This document shows, piece after piece, positions 31,030-44,277 of a DNA stretch of 64,000 bases. How positions within the stretch are numbered: position 1 is the first letter of the stretch; every line of letters starts with the position of its first letter. Made by a program: the position numbers and the translations under genes. This DNA comes from Micropterus salmoides (lineage: Eukaryota > Chordata > Actinopteri > Centrarchiformes > Centrarchidae), in assembly GCF_014851395.1 (NCBI RefSeq), contig NW_024040040.1, forward strand, positions 15,957,000-16,020,999, in the 5' to 3' direction. Below the pieces are notes generated by a model that was given only the letters and a program-made list of their open reading frames with translations, searched no databases and was not told the DNA's origin.

Positions 31030-33460
31030 GTTCTTAAGCGTTCATAAGTGACAAGCCAAGTAATTTTTAACCACATATTAAAAAGCTGTCTCAAATGGAC
31101 ACTGAAGGATACCTGGCTTTCTCAAAGCATCAGTATTTGATCCTCTTGGAGCGAGTTAGCTTTTTTGCAGCATTATGCGTCTTATTATCTATTCAGTCTT
31201 GTTCTGTAACCCTGATGCCTAAATTTATTTACAATTATAGAAGAAAATGTATTATTTTTGTTTTCATTTGCTTTCAAGCTGATGCTAAATTAAGTGGAGA
31301 TTGTTAATGTGTCTACAGAACATAAAAAAAAAAGAAAAGATATAAATTCAGGTATGACGTAGGTATGATGCAAATTAGCGACAACAGGCATAAACAAGAA
31401 ACCAGTGCTTGCAAAAGGTCCCTAGGTATGTATCAAATATGCACAAACAGGCATTGTGGGAATGTGTACGCTATCTCGGCTGTAGTCTGAATGAAAGTGG
31501 TGTGATGCAAATTTGCGACAATTAGCTTAAGTCCCCATTGACCTAAAGAATATTGTAACTCACGTACTTCATGAAGCTTTTTTATAAATCCTACTGTTCA
31601 ACAAAGAAGTTTAATCTTCACTGATAATATTTCATAAAAACTTTTAAATAGTCACAAAGACTTCTGCACATAGTCCTTGGTAAGAATAACCCTGGTTATA
31701 TCAAAACAATCTCTGTTGCTCAGCTCTGAAGGAAAAGAATGGACTTCTAGTAACTTGATCATGTTGCCTGCAGCATGAATACATATCACAAGTAGGCTTG
31801 GGTTTCTATTGTACCAACATTTGCAAGCATTCATAAAAGAAAGCTATTATATTCTCGAACAGGAGAGTTGAATACATGTTTTTTTTTGGCTTGAATGACA
31901 GTTACAGAGACACAGCAAAGTAAACAAGCTGAAAGTCTCCAACAGATCTTTTTGTTTTCTCCTCCTCTCCCTTGACTCTGATCTGATTACCAATATGGAA
32001 GTAATGTAGCATTGGCTCTGTCAGTCATTTGTCATAAGTTGGTCGCAGGTCAGGTTTCCTGTCTGTCTGATGGACGTGCAGGAGGCAGGTCTGTACATCA
32101 GCTCCGCGTCTATACATCAACTTCCGGCGCCTCATTTTGTTTGGAAATGAAAGTCTTTATTATTGATTTTGGCCCCGACTGTACATCCGTCTCCAATTTG
32201 TACCCCATCCCTCCTTGTCTGAAGCACACTATATTAAGCCAACTATCCATCTCCAGGCCTTGCTCACCGTCTGTGCATGGGAGTGAATTTATAAGTGTGT
32301 GTGTGGGTGGCTGAGTATGTGTGATGTATGTTTTTTTTTTACCTAAGCCTTAATGTTCCCATGGGTAAGGAACACTGATAAAAACTGTTTCTCAGACAGA
32401 ATTTAGGAATGGTTCATGACCTGGGGTTAGTGTTAGGTTTAAAAGCATGTGTATTTTTTAGGATTCATGGGCGGCTGTGATCGTAAGATTTAAAATGGTT
32501 GTAAAAATCCCAGGTTGTAAAGCAAGAAAACATAGTAATACATTAAAACATCTTAAAATTTGTTCTTTTCACCTTTACATATTTCTTCTCCTCTGCAAAT
32601 ATGGCCAAATGTCTTTTTTAGCTGGCTATTACATATTGTTAGTTGTGCATACAGAATACTTTATCAACCTGTGACTGGACTACCTGGGAAAATCTGGGTC
32701 TAGGAAGTGAATCGAAAATGCTTTATTCCCACATCACTATTGAAGGTCAGAAAATGTTTTACTCAACTAAAGACTGTTTTGTTGAAATGAAAATCTAATA
32801 TTCTGCTCTGAGCCAGTTGAGAGTGGTTTCTATAAATGTTCTCTGTTCTCACACTACTGATAAGTGACCTTAAGAAAGTTTACCTTCAGCTCTTCCTGTC
32901 ATGGCCAAATCTACCATCAGTGTGCACCTGGGACACCCAGCGTGTGCTCGCACACACAAACCAGACCACCCAACCTGAGTGCACTTTGTTTGTTTTAGTC
33001 AACAAAATATTTAGATTTACAAGACATGTGATTGATTTGTTGATTAATGTGGGCCCTAAAACAAGACACTTTACACCATGGTCAGCATTTTACACTCTGT
33101 GTCCATGTTAAACACAAGGTAAATGTCTACCAACTGAGGCGGCAAAACATTACCTGTAACAAATGGCTCTGTGTAAGGTTGGAGATCTTAAATCTCTAAT
33201 AACATATTAAACAAATGGCAGTCTTAATCCAGCCATGATGGTGCCATTGATGGTGTGCGACTCCATAAAAATCAGTTGTTGAAACTTGAATGTATCATGG
33301 ATTTTGTGCTAAATAAAAGTATTAATAAGAGTAATAGAGATAGATCGATCTTTACTTTTCTTTTTGACAGCAGGTCACGACTGAGCTACTTTCAAAGACA
33401 GGCCACCAAGTTAAATTTTTGTTTTTGTAAATAGTAGTCTGGCCACTTGTCTCTGAAGGT
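31030..33460. other. No gene seen
   Basis: About 2.4 kb without supported genes or complete repeats. Short pyrimidine-rich stretches and A-tracts only. Confidence 0.3.
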
Positions 33461-33469
33461 TAATCAGCA

Positions 33470-33790
33470 GCCTCCTACACAGGTGATTTCACTTGTTTTG
33501 GCTAATTAGACCTCTTCTCTGGACTGCATGGGTGTGTGCATACTTAGATTGACACCTCCTGCACTTGCCTGTTAGGCTGGGACAAATAGGCCTTTTTTCA
33601 CAGCAGACATGTTGACATGTCACAGTAGGAAAAGCACAGGAGTAAAAAATAAAATACTATTAATGATAGCTGAATTGCATTTAGCTGCTTCAGTTTCTGG
33701 GTCCTGCTATTATACATGCTGTCACACTGGCATTAAAGTTTTATGTGGCTTAATGCTTCCATATCTTTACATTAAATAAAGCACTTTCTA
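33470..33790 (+). repeat. Dispersed fish repeat (CACAGCAGACATGTTGACATG family)
   Basis: The run AGGTGATTTCACTTGTTTTGG, TTTCACAGCAGACATGTTGACATGTCAC, AGGAAAAGCACAGGAGTAAA and CTGTCACACTGGCATTAAA fits a familiar teleost high-copy non-coding repeat. The ends are not resolved. Confidence 0.4.
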
Positions 33791-33819
33791 ACTTAAAGTA
33801 GTGGTAATAGATGCTGAAA

Positions 33820-34015
33820 ATATTAAAGCAATGGTTTGGCAATATTTTGGAAAATAAGCTTGCTGACAAATTAGACTCCCACGCCGATGTATTAATTGCG
33901 GAGCTGGTGCCAGGAGTTTGTCAGCATAGCTTAGCATGACTGGAAAGCGTTGGGGAAAAGATAGCATGGTTCCGTCCAAAGTTCAGGAATATGTAAAACC
34001 AGTGCTTGCAATCTG
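33820..34015 (+). repeat. Dispersed fish repeat (AATATTTTGGAAAATAAGC family)
   Basis: AATATTTTGGAAAATAAGCTTG then CAGCATAGCTTAGCATGACTGGAAA match the same high-copy family seen at 15275 and 24755, here without its central part. Confidence 0.5.
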
Positions 34016-34439
34016 AAGCCTCTCGGCTAGAGGCCACTTAAAACTACACATAGCCCCTTTAAAGACAGAATAAAGAATTATTAATTGGCACATTGTATCC
34101 ATGTTTTGTGATCTTTTACCTGCTATATATTTATTGTGATATAAGGGAGGGATGCTCTCTTTGGGATTTAAGTTGATGTAAGAGTGTATGTTTTACATGG
34201 AATACTTAAATATCAAGACAGAGGATGAGTAAACATGAAGGCATCTTCTCAAGTGTGACTGTACCGGGAACTGTTACTGTGTGCATGGTATGCATGTGTA
34301 CATTTACGTGTGGTTGTCTCTGTCGCTGCCTGCTTACAAACCTTGACAGTAATTTGTCAAGAGATTCCCATTAGTGTCTAAGACAATTTGGTCATTATTG
34401 GTTCTGTCGTTCAATCAACTAATTTCTCCCCCTCATTTG

Positions 34440-35080
34440 AACACTTGCATGCTTTAAGCTTGCCTTAATTACTTCCCATGTGGTCGTCGCCATACACTTC
34501 TCCATCTTGTGGGGAATTTGGCTGGTGCCAAGGGCATAGAGACAAAGACAGAGGGAGGAGGAGGGAGTAGAGGTTTAAAACACAGCCCGCTGATTCTTTC
34601 CTTCCTACGATAGCATCTCTTTCAAAACATCTCCAGACAAATGGCTTTGAGAGATTAACCTCGTCAAACATTTCCTCCAAACGATTGAATGGCATCATCT
34701 CTTATTTGTTTATGAATGCGCCGCACTTTTTCTTTTTTCGTCTTTATTTAACGCAGCGGGAGTTAATGGAATTGTCGTGATGGTGATGTATGGGGGATTG
34801 TGTGAGCAGACAGATGGGGAAATGTAATTACGGATGTTTCAGGGCTTCGGGGAAAAAAAAAACTTGTCACAAAGGAGAGTTCAAGAAACAAAGACAGCCC
34901 CATTTGTCATGTGAGACAATAGTCAGTAAAAATTTAATCAAGGGATTTTTACATAAACCGCTTTCTCTTAAAATTGTGTTTCACCGCCAGCACAGTATTT
35001 TGTCATTATCTCGAAGGGCGTTACATAATATATTTTTGCAGAAGCCTTTTTCCTGTCTGCTTTTTAGAAAATAATCAAAC
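34440..35080. promoter_or_regulatory. Candidate conserved non-coding element
   Basis: 640 bp free of obvious repeats, with many homeobox/POU/TCF-type words: TTATTTGTTTATGAATGCGCC, AATGTAATTACGG, CATTTGTCATGTGAGACAATAG and AAAAATTTAATCAAGGG. No open frame has recognisable protein. The texture is that of a vertebrate developmental enhancer. Conservation is untested. Confidence 0.35.
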
Positions 35081-35812
35081 AACAGTTAAAGTTGCCTAAA
35101 AACAACACGTCTATTATGTCATGTCATTGTTTAGATGAAGGGGTGAGAACTTCAGCTTGAATAGATTTTATTAAATTTACTACTATCAGCTCTGATAATC
35201 TAGAGGAGTGATTATCAGGGATTTAGAATCTTGAGGAAGTCAAGTAAGCAAAGCGCTGCTTCCAAAGTTGAGGAGTACACAACAAAAAAATACTTTTCCC
35301 ATGCTTGATATATGAAAAGTAAACATCTAAAAAAAATCTTTATCATAATATTTAAAGGCTTAACCTTTTGTTCAACTACTATACAGCTACATTCACATAT
35401 ACAGTACATAGTTATTGATAAAAACTAAGGGTGTCACGATCCTGTCCTGTGTTTCTTTGTGTAGCCTTGTTTATTATTTTATTCATTCGCATGTTTAAGT
35501 TTACTTAGTATCTGTCTTGTCTCTTATCTTAGTTCTGCATCTTAGTTCCTAGTCCTGTCCACGTTCTTGTCGTATTGTTAATATCTGGTGTTTGTTTCAT
35601 GCTCAGTTTCTGTCTACCTGTCTAGTGCTATTGTAATCTCTGCCTGAGTTGTTCATTGGTATGATCATTCTGTGTTTAGTGTCCAGTACCTAGGTTACGT
35701 CTGTTCCCCCAGTTATCCCTCTGCATGTCTGTCTCTCTGTTTTCCCCTGCTGTCTCTCTGCCACTTTAGTCCTGATCCCGGTCACCTGTGTTGCTCCCTT
35801 TGTGTGTATATA

Positions 35813-37215
35813 CACTGCTCAAAAAAATAAAGGGAACACTTAAAGAACACAATGTAACTCCAAGTCAATCAGACACCTGTGAAATCAAACTGTCCACTTA
35901 GAAAGCAACACTGATTGACAATCAGTTTCACATGCTGTTGTGCAAATGGAATAGACAACAGGTGGAAATTATAGGCAATTAGCAAGACACCCCCAATAAA
36001 GGAGTGGTTCTACAGGTGGTGACCACAGACCACTTCTCAGTTCCTATGCTTCCTGGCTGATGTTTTGGTCACTTTTGAATGCTGGCGGTGCTTTCACTCT
36101 AGTGGTAGTAGTGGCAGTAGTGGCATCCAGGATGGCACATCAGTGCGAGCTGTGGCAAGAAGGTTTGCTGTGTCTGTCAGCGTAGTGTCCAGAGCATGGA
36201 GGCGCTACCAGGAGACAGGCCAGTACATCAGGAGACGTGGAGGAGGCCGTAGGAGGGCAACAACCCAGCAGCAGGACCGCTAACTCTGCTTTGGTGCAAG
36301 GAGGAGCAGGAGGAGCACTGCCAGAGCCCTGCAAAATGACCTCCAGCAGGCCACAAATGTGCATGTGTCTGCTCAAACGGTCAGAAACAGACTCCATGAG
36401 GGTGGTATGAGGGCCCGACGTCCACAGGTAGGGGTTGTGCAGAACGATGAAAGCAGGTTCACACTGAGCACATGTGACAGACGTGACAGAGTCTGGAGAA
36501 GCCGTGGAGAACGTTCTGCTGCCTGCAACATCCTCCAGCATGACCGGTTTGGCAGTGGGTCAGTAATGGTGTGGGGTGGCATTTCTTTGGGGGGCCGCAC
36601 AGCCCTCCATGTGCTCGCCAGAGGTAGCCTGACTGCCATTAGGTACCGAGATGAGATCCTCAGACACTTTGTGAGAACATATGCTGGTGCGGTTGGCCCT
36701 GGGTTCCTCCTAATGCAAGACAATGCTAGACCTCATGTGGCTGGAGTGTGTCAGCAGTTCCTGCAAGAGGAAGGCATTGATGCTATGGACTGGCCCGCCC
36801 GTTCCCCAGACCTGAATCCAATTGAGCACATCTGGGACATCATGTCTCGCTCCAGGTCTGGGAGGAGATCCCACAGGAGACCATCCGCCACCTCATCAGG
36901 AGCATGTCCAGGCGTTGTAAGGAGGTCATACAGACACGTGGAGGCCACACACACTACTGAGCCTCATTGTGACTTGTTTTAAGGACATTATATCAAAGTT
37001 GGATCGGTCTGTAGTGTGGTTTTCCACTTTGATTTTGAGTGTGACTCCAAATCCAGACCTCCATGGGTTGATAAATTTGATTTTTCCATTGATAATGTTT
37101 GTGTGATTTTGTTGTCAGCACATTCAACTATGTAAAGAAAGGAGTATTTAATGAGATTATTTCATTCATTCAGATCTAGGATGTGTTATTTTAGTGTTCC
37201 GTTTTTTGAGCAGTG
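35813..37215 (+). mobile_element. Tc1/mariner-type transposon 2 (inactive, nested)
   Basis: Inverted termini begin CACTGCTCAAAAAAATAAAG at the left and, on the complement, CACTGCTCAAAAAACGGAAC at the right, with flanking TA at 35811-35812 and 37216-37217. At 1403 bp it is shorter than the ~1.6 kb expected, consistent with the internal deletions seen in the transposase. It is inserted in the T/C-rich repeat 35432-37392 and is therefore younger than that repeat. Confidence 0.95.
36065..36982 (+). pseudogene. Broken Tc1-type transposase
   Basis: From ATG 36065 the helix-turn-helix region (SVRAVARRFAVSVSVVSRAW) is readable and ends in an in-frame TAA at 36281-36283. The same frame continues with ARALQNDLQQATN and HVSAQTVRNRLHEGG. 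GVVQNDESRF shows an internal deletion of roughly 30 residues just before the first catalytic Asp. MQDNARPH and DLNPIEHIWD keep the second Asp and the Glu. After IMSRS a second deletion shifts the frame. It is inactive although all three catalytic acids survive. Confidence 0.9.
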
Positions 37216-37393
37216 TATGTTTGCTGTGTGTCTTCAGTCCTTGTCCGGTCATTGTAGCTTGTCTTGTGTGTTGCCCTCTGCCTGCTCATTTTGTGTAGAT
37301 TTGGATTACTTATTTTGTTTGGACAGTTGGTTATTTCGGATTCCTGAATTCTACCACTAGTAAGTGTATTCGCCTTAAGTTTCTTTAATAAAC

Positions 37394-37505
37394 CTCTGGG
37401 GCCTCATTTATAAACAGTGTATATGTACAAATCAGTGCTGGAAATGTGCGTACGCCACTTCCCAAGCAAAATGTTGTGATCTATAAAAAAAAAAACGCAC
37501 TTTTT
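37394..37505 (+). repeat. Dispersed repeat fragment (GGGGCCTCATTTATAAAC family)
   Basis: GGGGCCTCATTTATAAACAG then GTGCGTACGCCACTTCCCAAGC and TGATCTATAAAAA fit one end of a common teleost DNA element. The other end is not in view. Confidence 0.5.
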
Positions 37506-39025
37506 AAAAAAAGACTGGGTTTTGAGCTTGATTCATTTATTTTGTAGAATTCAATTCAGTGTGGGTAAGAAAAATGAATCTTACAAATTGCCTCAGAGTG
37601 ACTTAAATATTTAAAAACTGTAGGTAAACTACAGATGTAATACCTCAGCACACAGAGGTAGACCAAACACATCAGATAATATAAATTGCATAACTTATTC
37701 ATTACAATACTATGCAGTAAGCTGTTGCACAAGCATAAAGGTTGCATGTAGCGAAGAGTGTGTTGGAGCCCACAGCTCACTATGACGCAAATGAATGATA
37801 AACAATAATTCACAAACTCTTCTGTTGGTTCATGTATCAGACATGGAAAAGCAGATGGCAGGAAAGCAGTGGATAATTTGAAACAAGGACAGAGGAGAGT
37901 CGGACACTGCAAGAGGGAAGAAAGACTGGGTCGTGGCACTGACTAGCTGAACCTGTGGGAATCAGGACTCTCAGCAAGTTCAATCCGGACCAATGACCAC
38001 AGCAATATCCACACAAACCTAGAAAATGGAAACATTTTCACTTCCTCCCTCGCCAAGACAGTCCGTCAATCTTCCTGCCCTCTGTTTTTAACCTTTTCAC
38101 GGTGTGTGTAAAGTGGCCGTCAAAGCTGCGGGGAAGAACAGGTCGCAGAGAGCCTGGCAGGTTGTTTTGAGGGCACGATGGCAGTTTGAGGTGGTATTTT
38201 ACTGGACGCCAGCAATGGTCACACCTCCAACTGTCATGTTCCATCGCTGTGTCCTCACATTCTCATTATATCAAACCTGGATTGACACTGATACAGCAGA
38301 GATTAAGGGTGTAAAAAAACGGCGCTTTACTGAAGTTCATCCTCATGAACTGCCTCTAAATTACCATCTAAACCATTATTTTGTTGTTGTGAAACACCTA
38401 TATTTTATCATCGTTGAGTTCCCATGATGTTAAACATTATATATTCATGTAAATTGTCTGGTAGTCATGATAACCTGTATGCATGTCAGCACACGTGTGG
38501 GATTTTACAGTGCAACAGAGTTGGAATAGAGGTATGTTGTGCATTTTAGCATTCATTAAAATCCCCTTTAATATTACTGTACAAGATGGGGTTTTTTTTA
38601 CAAGCTGGGCTGATGTTTGTTGTGGGCTGGTAAGTCTCTCACTCAGACAGGGCCTCCACTAATGTCTGCAGTTCACGTCTATAAAACAAAATCAAGATTC
38701 TCACTTATATAACACTGCTGGGATTTTGTTATTGTAACTTGTGGTGACAAGATGTCATGCTGTTCTTCATAATAATAATAATAGTATTCAAGATAATAAT
38801 CTCGTGACAGAGTGTAGGTGGAATGACTTTATGCAGCATTTCTTATTTTTGTCTAAATTGAGCACCGAGTGTGGGAATCTATTTTATACATCATAGATAT
38901 TCTAGCAGACAGGATCTTCACATGAATGCAGGGTATGAAATATAGAAGTGCTTTTTCACAACAATATTTTGACACGCTCATGAAGAATTTATGGCGAATG
39001 CTCTGAATACTGTGAATAGTAAATA
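37506..39025. other. No gene seen
   Basis: About 1.5 kb, AT-rich. Contains a short (ATA)n tract at 38769-38783. No gene or complete repeat. Confidence 0.3.
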
Positions 39026-39029
39026 CTGA

Positions 39030-39180
39030 AGCAGTGTGGGGGCTCGGTGAGGGAACGGAGGCTGTCCTTTTAGCTGGATGATCTGGGCTCAGTCCCTTGT
39101 GTTGGCAGGCATCTGTCCTGCTGAAGTGTCCCTGGGCAGGACACTAAGTCTTTACAGCTGACCTCAATGCTCTGCCAATT
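39030..39180 (+). mobile_element. Old tRNA-derived SINE
   Basis: A box-B-like GGGCTCAGTCCC is followed by AAGTGTCCCTGGGCAGGACACTAAG, the CTGGGCAAGACACT-type body shared by many fish SINEs. The head is strongly diverged. Confidence 0.55.
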
Positions 39181-39184
39181 AAAT

Positions 39185-40640
39185 CTTAAATGAAAAAGCA
39201 CAAGCACGTTATGAATTGAGGTTTTCTGCGTTCAGACATTCCACTGGCTGGGTTTTGTCTTTGTCCAGTGAGCCGCCTCTTGATGTATCAGTATTTAACT
39301 CCATCCGACTCTGTATATTTTCACAAAGCGTGAGTAAAGAGGGATCAATGAGGCCCTTCATGTAGATGGCTCATTGGCCAGTTGGAGTAATGGAGCATAG
39401 ACAGCTGCCACGCCATTGGCCGCTGCGTGCGATGCCTTGAAAGATAGATGAAGAACAAAATCACCCTCTGTCATTTCAAGTCTATCATTCTCAGCACTTG
39501 GTCACTTTGCCAGAAAGACCAGCGGTACGTGACTACACCGCCTAAGCAGCTCCAAACCTCCCCTTCACACGCCGCTGGAACAAAGCAGGACAGCGCCAGC
39601 AAAGTAAAGAGTCAGTGAACTTTAATGGGAAGGGGGGAAAAAAATAGACTGCTCATTCTATCGTTGTAAGGAAGAGATGCATTACAGCCAAGATAAAACC
39701 AGTCAGCTGATCGAGGTGTATTCTTATCTCGTAGCTCCTAAAGACACCAGGTGATCCTTTGGAGAGTTAGCAGGGCCGTCAGATGAAACTGTGATTTGTT
39801 ACTTTTCACCTTACAGCCACAGAAAAGGGGGTTGTGAGATTGTAAATTCTGCCCAGAGGCACCAGAGAAGAAGAGAGCTGCCTCGCTGTCTGAGAGTCAA
39901 GACGAGTCTCATTGGTATTCAGTGCATTAGCATGGGACCTGGCCCAGTCATGCTGCATATATTTATGAATAGCAGTTCTCCTGAGGTGTGAAGGGGGAAA
40001 CAGGGCATCGGTGAGAACAGGGTGCAATTTACTGTGTGGGTGCGCTGCCCTCTGTCTTGAACTGTCCTGATGCTGCCAGGTTCAACACAGTGCCAAGCTC
40101 CTCTCCACAGCTGCTGCAATGCAAATAACCAAGACTGCTCGCTCTTATGTCGAGCTAATTCATCTGACTCTCCTTTAATTGCTCATGAGAATAAGCACTC
40201 CTGCTTGTAAGGGGTTCCTTCCTTGTGTACTGCTGCGCCTGGGCCTGGCGACGCAGTTCAGCTTGAGTCTCCTTGCTCAGCAGAGAGGTAGAAAGAGGCA
40301 TTAATTCTTAACCCTGTGGGAGGAGTGGCGGAGAGCAAGGCGGACGACTGTGAAATCCATCTCTGTCTCGTCCCCCTTGAGAGCCGAAAGGTCACTCAGC
40401 TGTCAGGAAGTAAAATTCAATACCTCAACCTTTCAAGCATGTCTCTATCCTCTGTGTCCCCGTCAGAGCGACACAATCCCTTTCTGATGCATCTCTGACA
40501 GTCCGGCTGCTCGCTGTGTGGACGATCCATGCTCACCGCTGCACGAATTCACGTCCTCTCTGACACCGACAGTCACCGCTGACACCGTGAAATCCACGAT
40601 GAGTAATGAGTTGCGTTACCACGGTAAAGTACATCCTAAT
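39185..40640. other. GC-richer non-coding stretch, no gene seen
   Basis: About 1.5 kb with balanced composition and few repeats. 40300-40640 looks conserved (for example GAAAGGTCACTCAGCTGTCAGG and CACGATGAGTAATGAG). No exon could be supported. Confidence 0.3.
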
Positions 40641-40644
40641 TTGG

Positions 40645-40696
40645 CCTGATGGCCTAAATGTGCGCAGGTAGGGATACGTACATTTAGGCCATCAGG
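40645..40696. repeat. Perfect 17-bp inverted repeat
   Basis: CCTGATGGCCTAAATGT (40645-40661) and ACATTTAGGCCATCAGG (40680-40696) are exact reverse complements, separated by 18 nt. It could form a hairpin in RNA or a small cruciform in DNA. Confidence 0.9.
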
Positions 40697-40699
40697 AAC

Positions 40700-43600
40700 A
40701 AGAGGACCTTTTAACATATAAACATCTAAACACCAAGTTCCTGCTGAGAAATAGCAGTTCAGACAGGTGGTTAAAGGCTGTTTTCATGAAGGCCCGATGC
40801 CCCAGTTAGTGCAAATATTCTTGGTATTTAATTTTACTAAGCTTTAACTTGCAAAAATAAAACAAATGCTTCATTTTGACTTGTATTTATGTGGATCTTT
40901 TACATTAAGCATGTAATGCTACTAGGCTTGATGATGTTTTAGCATGGATTTACAATATTCTGTTTTTACAAGACATTTGACTGATTTGTCATATACAAAC
41001 AAATGTGCAATTTATAGTAATTACAGCATAAGTTATAGTTGGCCTTTTCTAACGCCAAACACACAGTGCTATCAGCTCACAACAGACAGCAGGGCCTCTC
41101 TGCAGAAAGACATTTACAGCACAGCTCCAAGTCAACCATAAAGGTTATTAGGATGTTTTATTCTGTTGGAAATTTACATGTTCTTCATAATTCCTTCTAA
41201 TGCTGTTGGCTATAAGCAGGGTTGAGTTATGTCAACATGCTAAATAAATTTATTTTTTATTTAATGAATTAAACAGCCACTTGAATTTACACTTTGATTA
41301 TCTATTTAATTTTATAATGGATGATAATTCTGCTACATGTAAACGCATGTCGCATGTTAATGATAATTTTACCATCGCCACCAACATTTAACATTGTTCA
41401 GCTCTGACTTTCCGACTGCCAGGACATCAGTGAATGAAGTGCACCACTGTATGTTTTTCACTCTTGGCAACAAAATGAGCACAGACTATCGAATGACTGT
41501 GATCTTTGTTACAGGATCAATCACGTCAAAATCAAACTTTGTGACATGTTCATATCAAAACACAAGACTAAGAGCAAAAAGAAAAAGGCAGAGATCTCCC
41601 GAGTCGACGGTGTGAAGTTGCAGCGTGTTCATCAGGAGGTGGCCGTGAGTTTTGAAGGTCCCTCTTGTTTTGTTGTTTAAAGGAGCGAAAATGACAGCGG
41701 CACAACAGAGAGCCAGCGCTTTGGTTGTTGCTCTTTGATCGTCAGGCATGACGGGTGCCTTTTATGCCACTTTGAAGAGAAAGGTTGAGGAGGAAAATAC
41801 AGAGGCAAAGTGTTAAGTGTAAAAAGAAACACACAGACACATAAACATCAACATGAGCGCAGACCTCATCTGCTGTGAAAAGAAATGTCACTGTGCAGAC
41901 ATGCATTCAAATACATTTCCAATCTATACTATATATAGACTGTCAGGGGAAAAATGGAAGAATGTTGTAAAAAAAAAGTAAACATCCACAGTTAGAGATA
42001 GGAAGTATTTGCAGTTACCTGTGATACAGTAGCATTAAAGAATTACAAAAGAAGACACACAAAAAGGTCCATATGTATCCAAAAAACAAAGACTTGCTTG
42101 CTCTACGTCTCTATTTCCTAACTTTCACCTTCTCTACCCAGTCTGGTTAGAATGACATTACAAATGCATGCTGCATGCCCAGGAGTCTTTGATACTTGCA
42201 GAACTTTATTTCAAATTCAGGTCAAGATCGCAAAGTTTCCAGATACCAGATATGTCTGGCTAAATTACAGGGTGAATGTATATGAAATGCTGCACAAAAC
42301 ATCAAGAGTCTTTTTTTTTTTTGTTAAACCAAGGTAATGGTGCAGCTATAAATACATTATTCGTTGGATTTAAATATTCAACTCGGTGTAAGACGTGACA
42401 TCATTTTCATGTAAAAGTGTTGCAGTGAGTAGATACAGAATCTCTTGTATGGGACACAGTTACAATGCATATAACTTTCACCTGTCACCTTCATGGTTAA
42501 GATTTGGTTCAGGCATCTAAATGTACTTGGTCAAGGTTAAGGACAGAGTGTAGGACAAAAATGGAGAGTATCCACATGCTGGATTAAAGTTCCCAAAACT
42601 AAACTGGATTAATAAAAGGCAAAGTTTTGACTCAGCCTGCTCTATATCAGGAAAATGGCCAACATAACAACTGATAAGGCTGTCTGTGGCCACCAAACTG
42701 ATTAAATCCTGTTGATGTGACAGTCAAGTGATCAACCAAGAACAACAACGCTTGCAACAAGACCCACTAGTTCCTGTTGCAAAAAAAGATATCAAAGATA
42801 TCACGAAAACAATACATTTGTGAGAAAGGCTTGATGTCTAAATCTCCATTGAAACCATTGAGGGAGAGAGCGGTTAGAAAATAAGTAGGGAAGTAGGGGA
42901 AGACCACAGTCATGGTTGAGGTTAGAAAAAGCACTGTTTGACAGTTGCTACTTGAATGTAAACCACAATCACTTGTGTCAAAGTCAATCGCTGACCAAAC
43001 ATCCGCCCAGACATCCTCTCTTACATGTTAATTGACTTGATTTCATAAATTTTTGCAAGGCTGTGTTGCTTTCCTCGCCATCATTGCCATAACCATCCTT
43101 TTAGTTCCACTTCTATTTTTTCCAGCGTGGTCTCAAATACTTAATTACAGTGCTGCCTTCCACCCGCCGCCCACATCTCTTTGATCCATTACCACGGTGG
43201 AGCCGTGACATGGACAGCCAGGCAGGCTCACTCCAGCCAAGCCCCACAGCCATCTTTTTATGGACACGGCACTGGGAGGACTGGTGGGATAAGCCTATTG
43301 GAAATCAAGTCTCTTCCTACAGCTGCCGGGACAACGGAGGGAGGCCTGCGGATCGGTCAGAGCAGCTTAAGAACCACTCAGAGCTCTGTGTGTGTTTACA
43401 TCAATATCCCGCTTCTCCGGGAAGAAAAAGAAAAGGAACAGAAATAAGGCAAAGGGGTAGAGATAGAGGGAGAAAGGGCAGGAACAAGGTGGCGTAGACA
43501 TGTCAGGAAATTAGGGAAACGGTAGAGGGAGAAAAGATAAAGGAGGAAAGGTAATAAACAGAGAGGGAGATGGGAGGATTGATCCAGAGAAATGGTAGTT

Positions 43601-44277
43601 CAATGCTAAAGACGGGGGAGGAAGAGAGATCGAGCGGCATTAGCAACAGAGAGAAAGGAAGTGAATTTTGAGATGAAAGGGTTTGAAAAGAAGAGGATGT
43701 GGTTGGTGGGTGGCACTGGGAAGGAAGAAAAAAGATGGAGAAGTAGAGAAAAAGAAAGAATTCCTCCGGGAAGCAAGCCAGTTCAGTTGAACAATGGGAG
43801 TGCATAGCAGTACTGATTAGGGTGGCGAGGTGGGAGATGACAATATGCTTACTGCTGTTCTTTATCCGGACTCGAGCTCTGCCAGTGCAGAAGGCACTCC
43901 ACACTCAGCGAGACACTTTCTCTCCAACCAGCACCGTGGGCAATTAACCCAACCACCTGCTGCTCGCCAACAAATTGCCTCTCCTCATTGCCAATCCGGC
44001 TCCACTGAAGAAGAAAGGCAGCAGAGTCAAAACATCACGACACTGCTCACAACTCAGCTTTATTCCACCCGGAGTGCACATGACTGCTGTGGCTCATGTA
44101 GATTCATTGTAAGGAGTGAGAACTAAAGTGTGTATATCCGCGTGTGCATGCTTCATCGATTATTTTATTACATTTGGTATGGAATGTATCATATCTCAAA
44201 AAGTCAGAGGAAAGTGGATTCATCCATCTTGAAGGCAGGATCAGAACCAAACCATCCACTGTGATCGATATGGTGTC

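Larger units (their letters stand above)
35432..37392 (+). repeat. LTR-like or promoter-containing repeat, split by a Tc1 element
   Basis: The left part is 35432-35812 and the right part 37216-37392, interrupted by the Tc1 element at 35813-37215. It starts GTGTCACGATCCTGTCCTGTG, is very T/C-rich, has a TATA-like GTGTGTATATA right at the insertion site and ends in AATAAA at 37387-37392. That order (T-rich, TATA, then polyadenylation signal) resembles a solo LTR, but no terminal duplication was found. Confidence 0.45.

Noticed and set aside
43150..43497. 115-codon plus-strand frame in a GC-rich block
   Set aside because: A second, overlapping frame is equally open and neither shows motifs. More likely non-coding.
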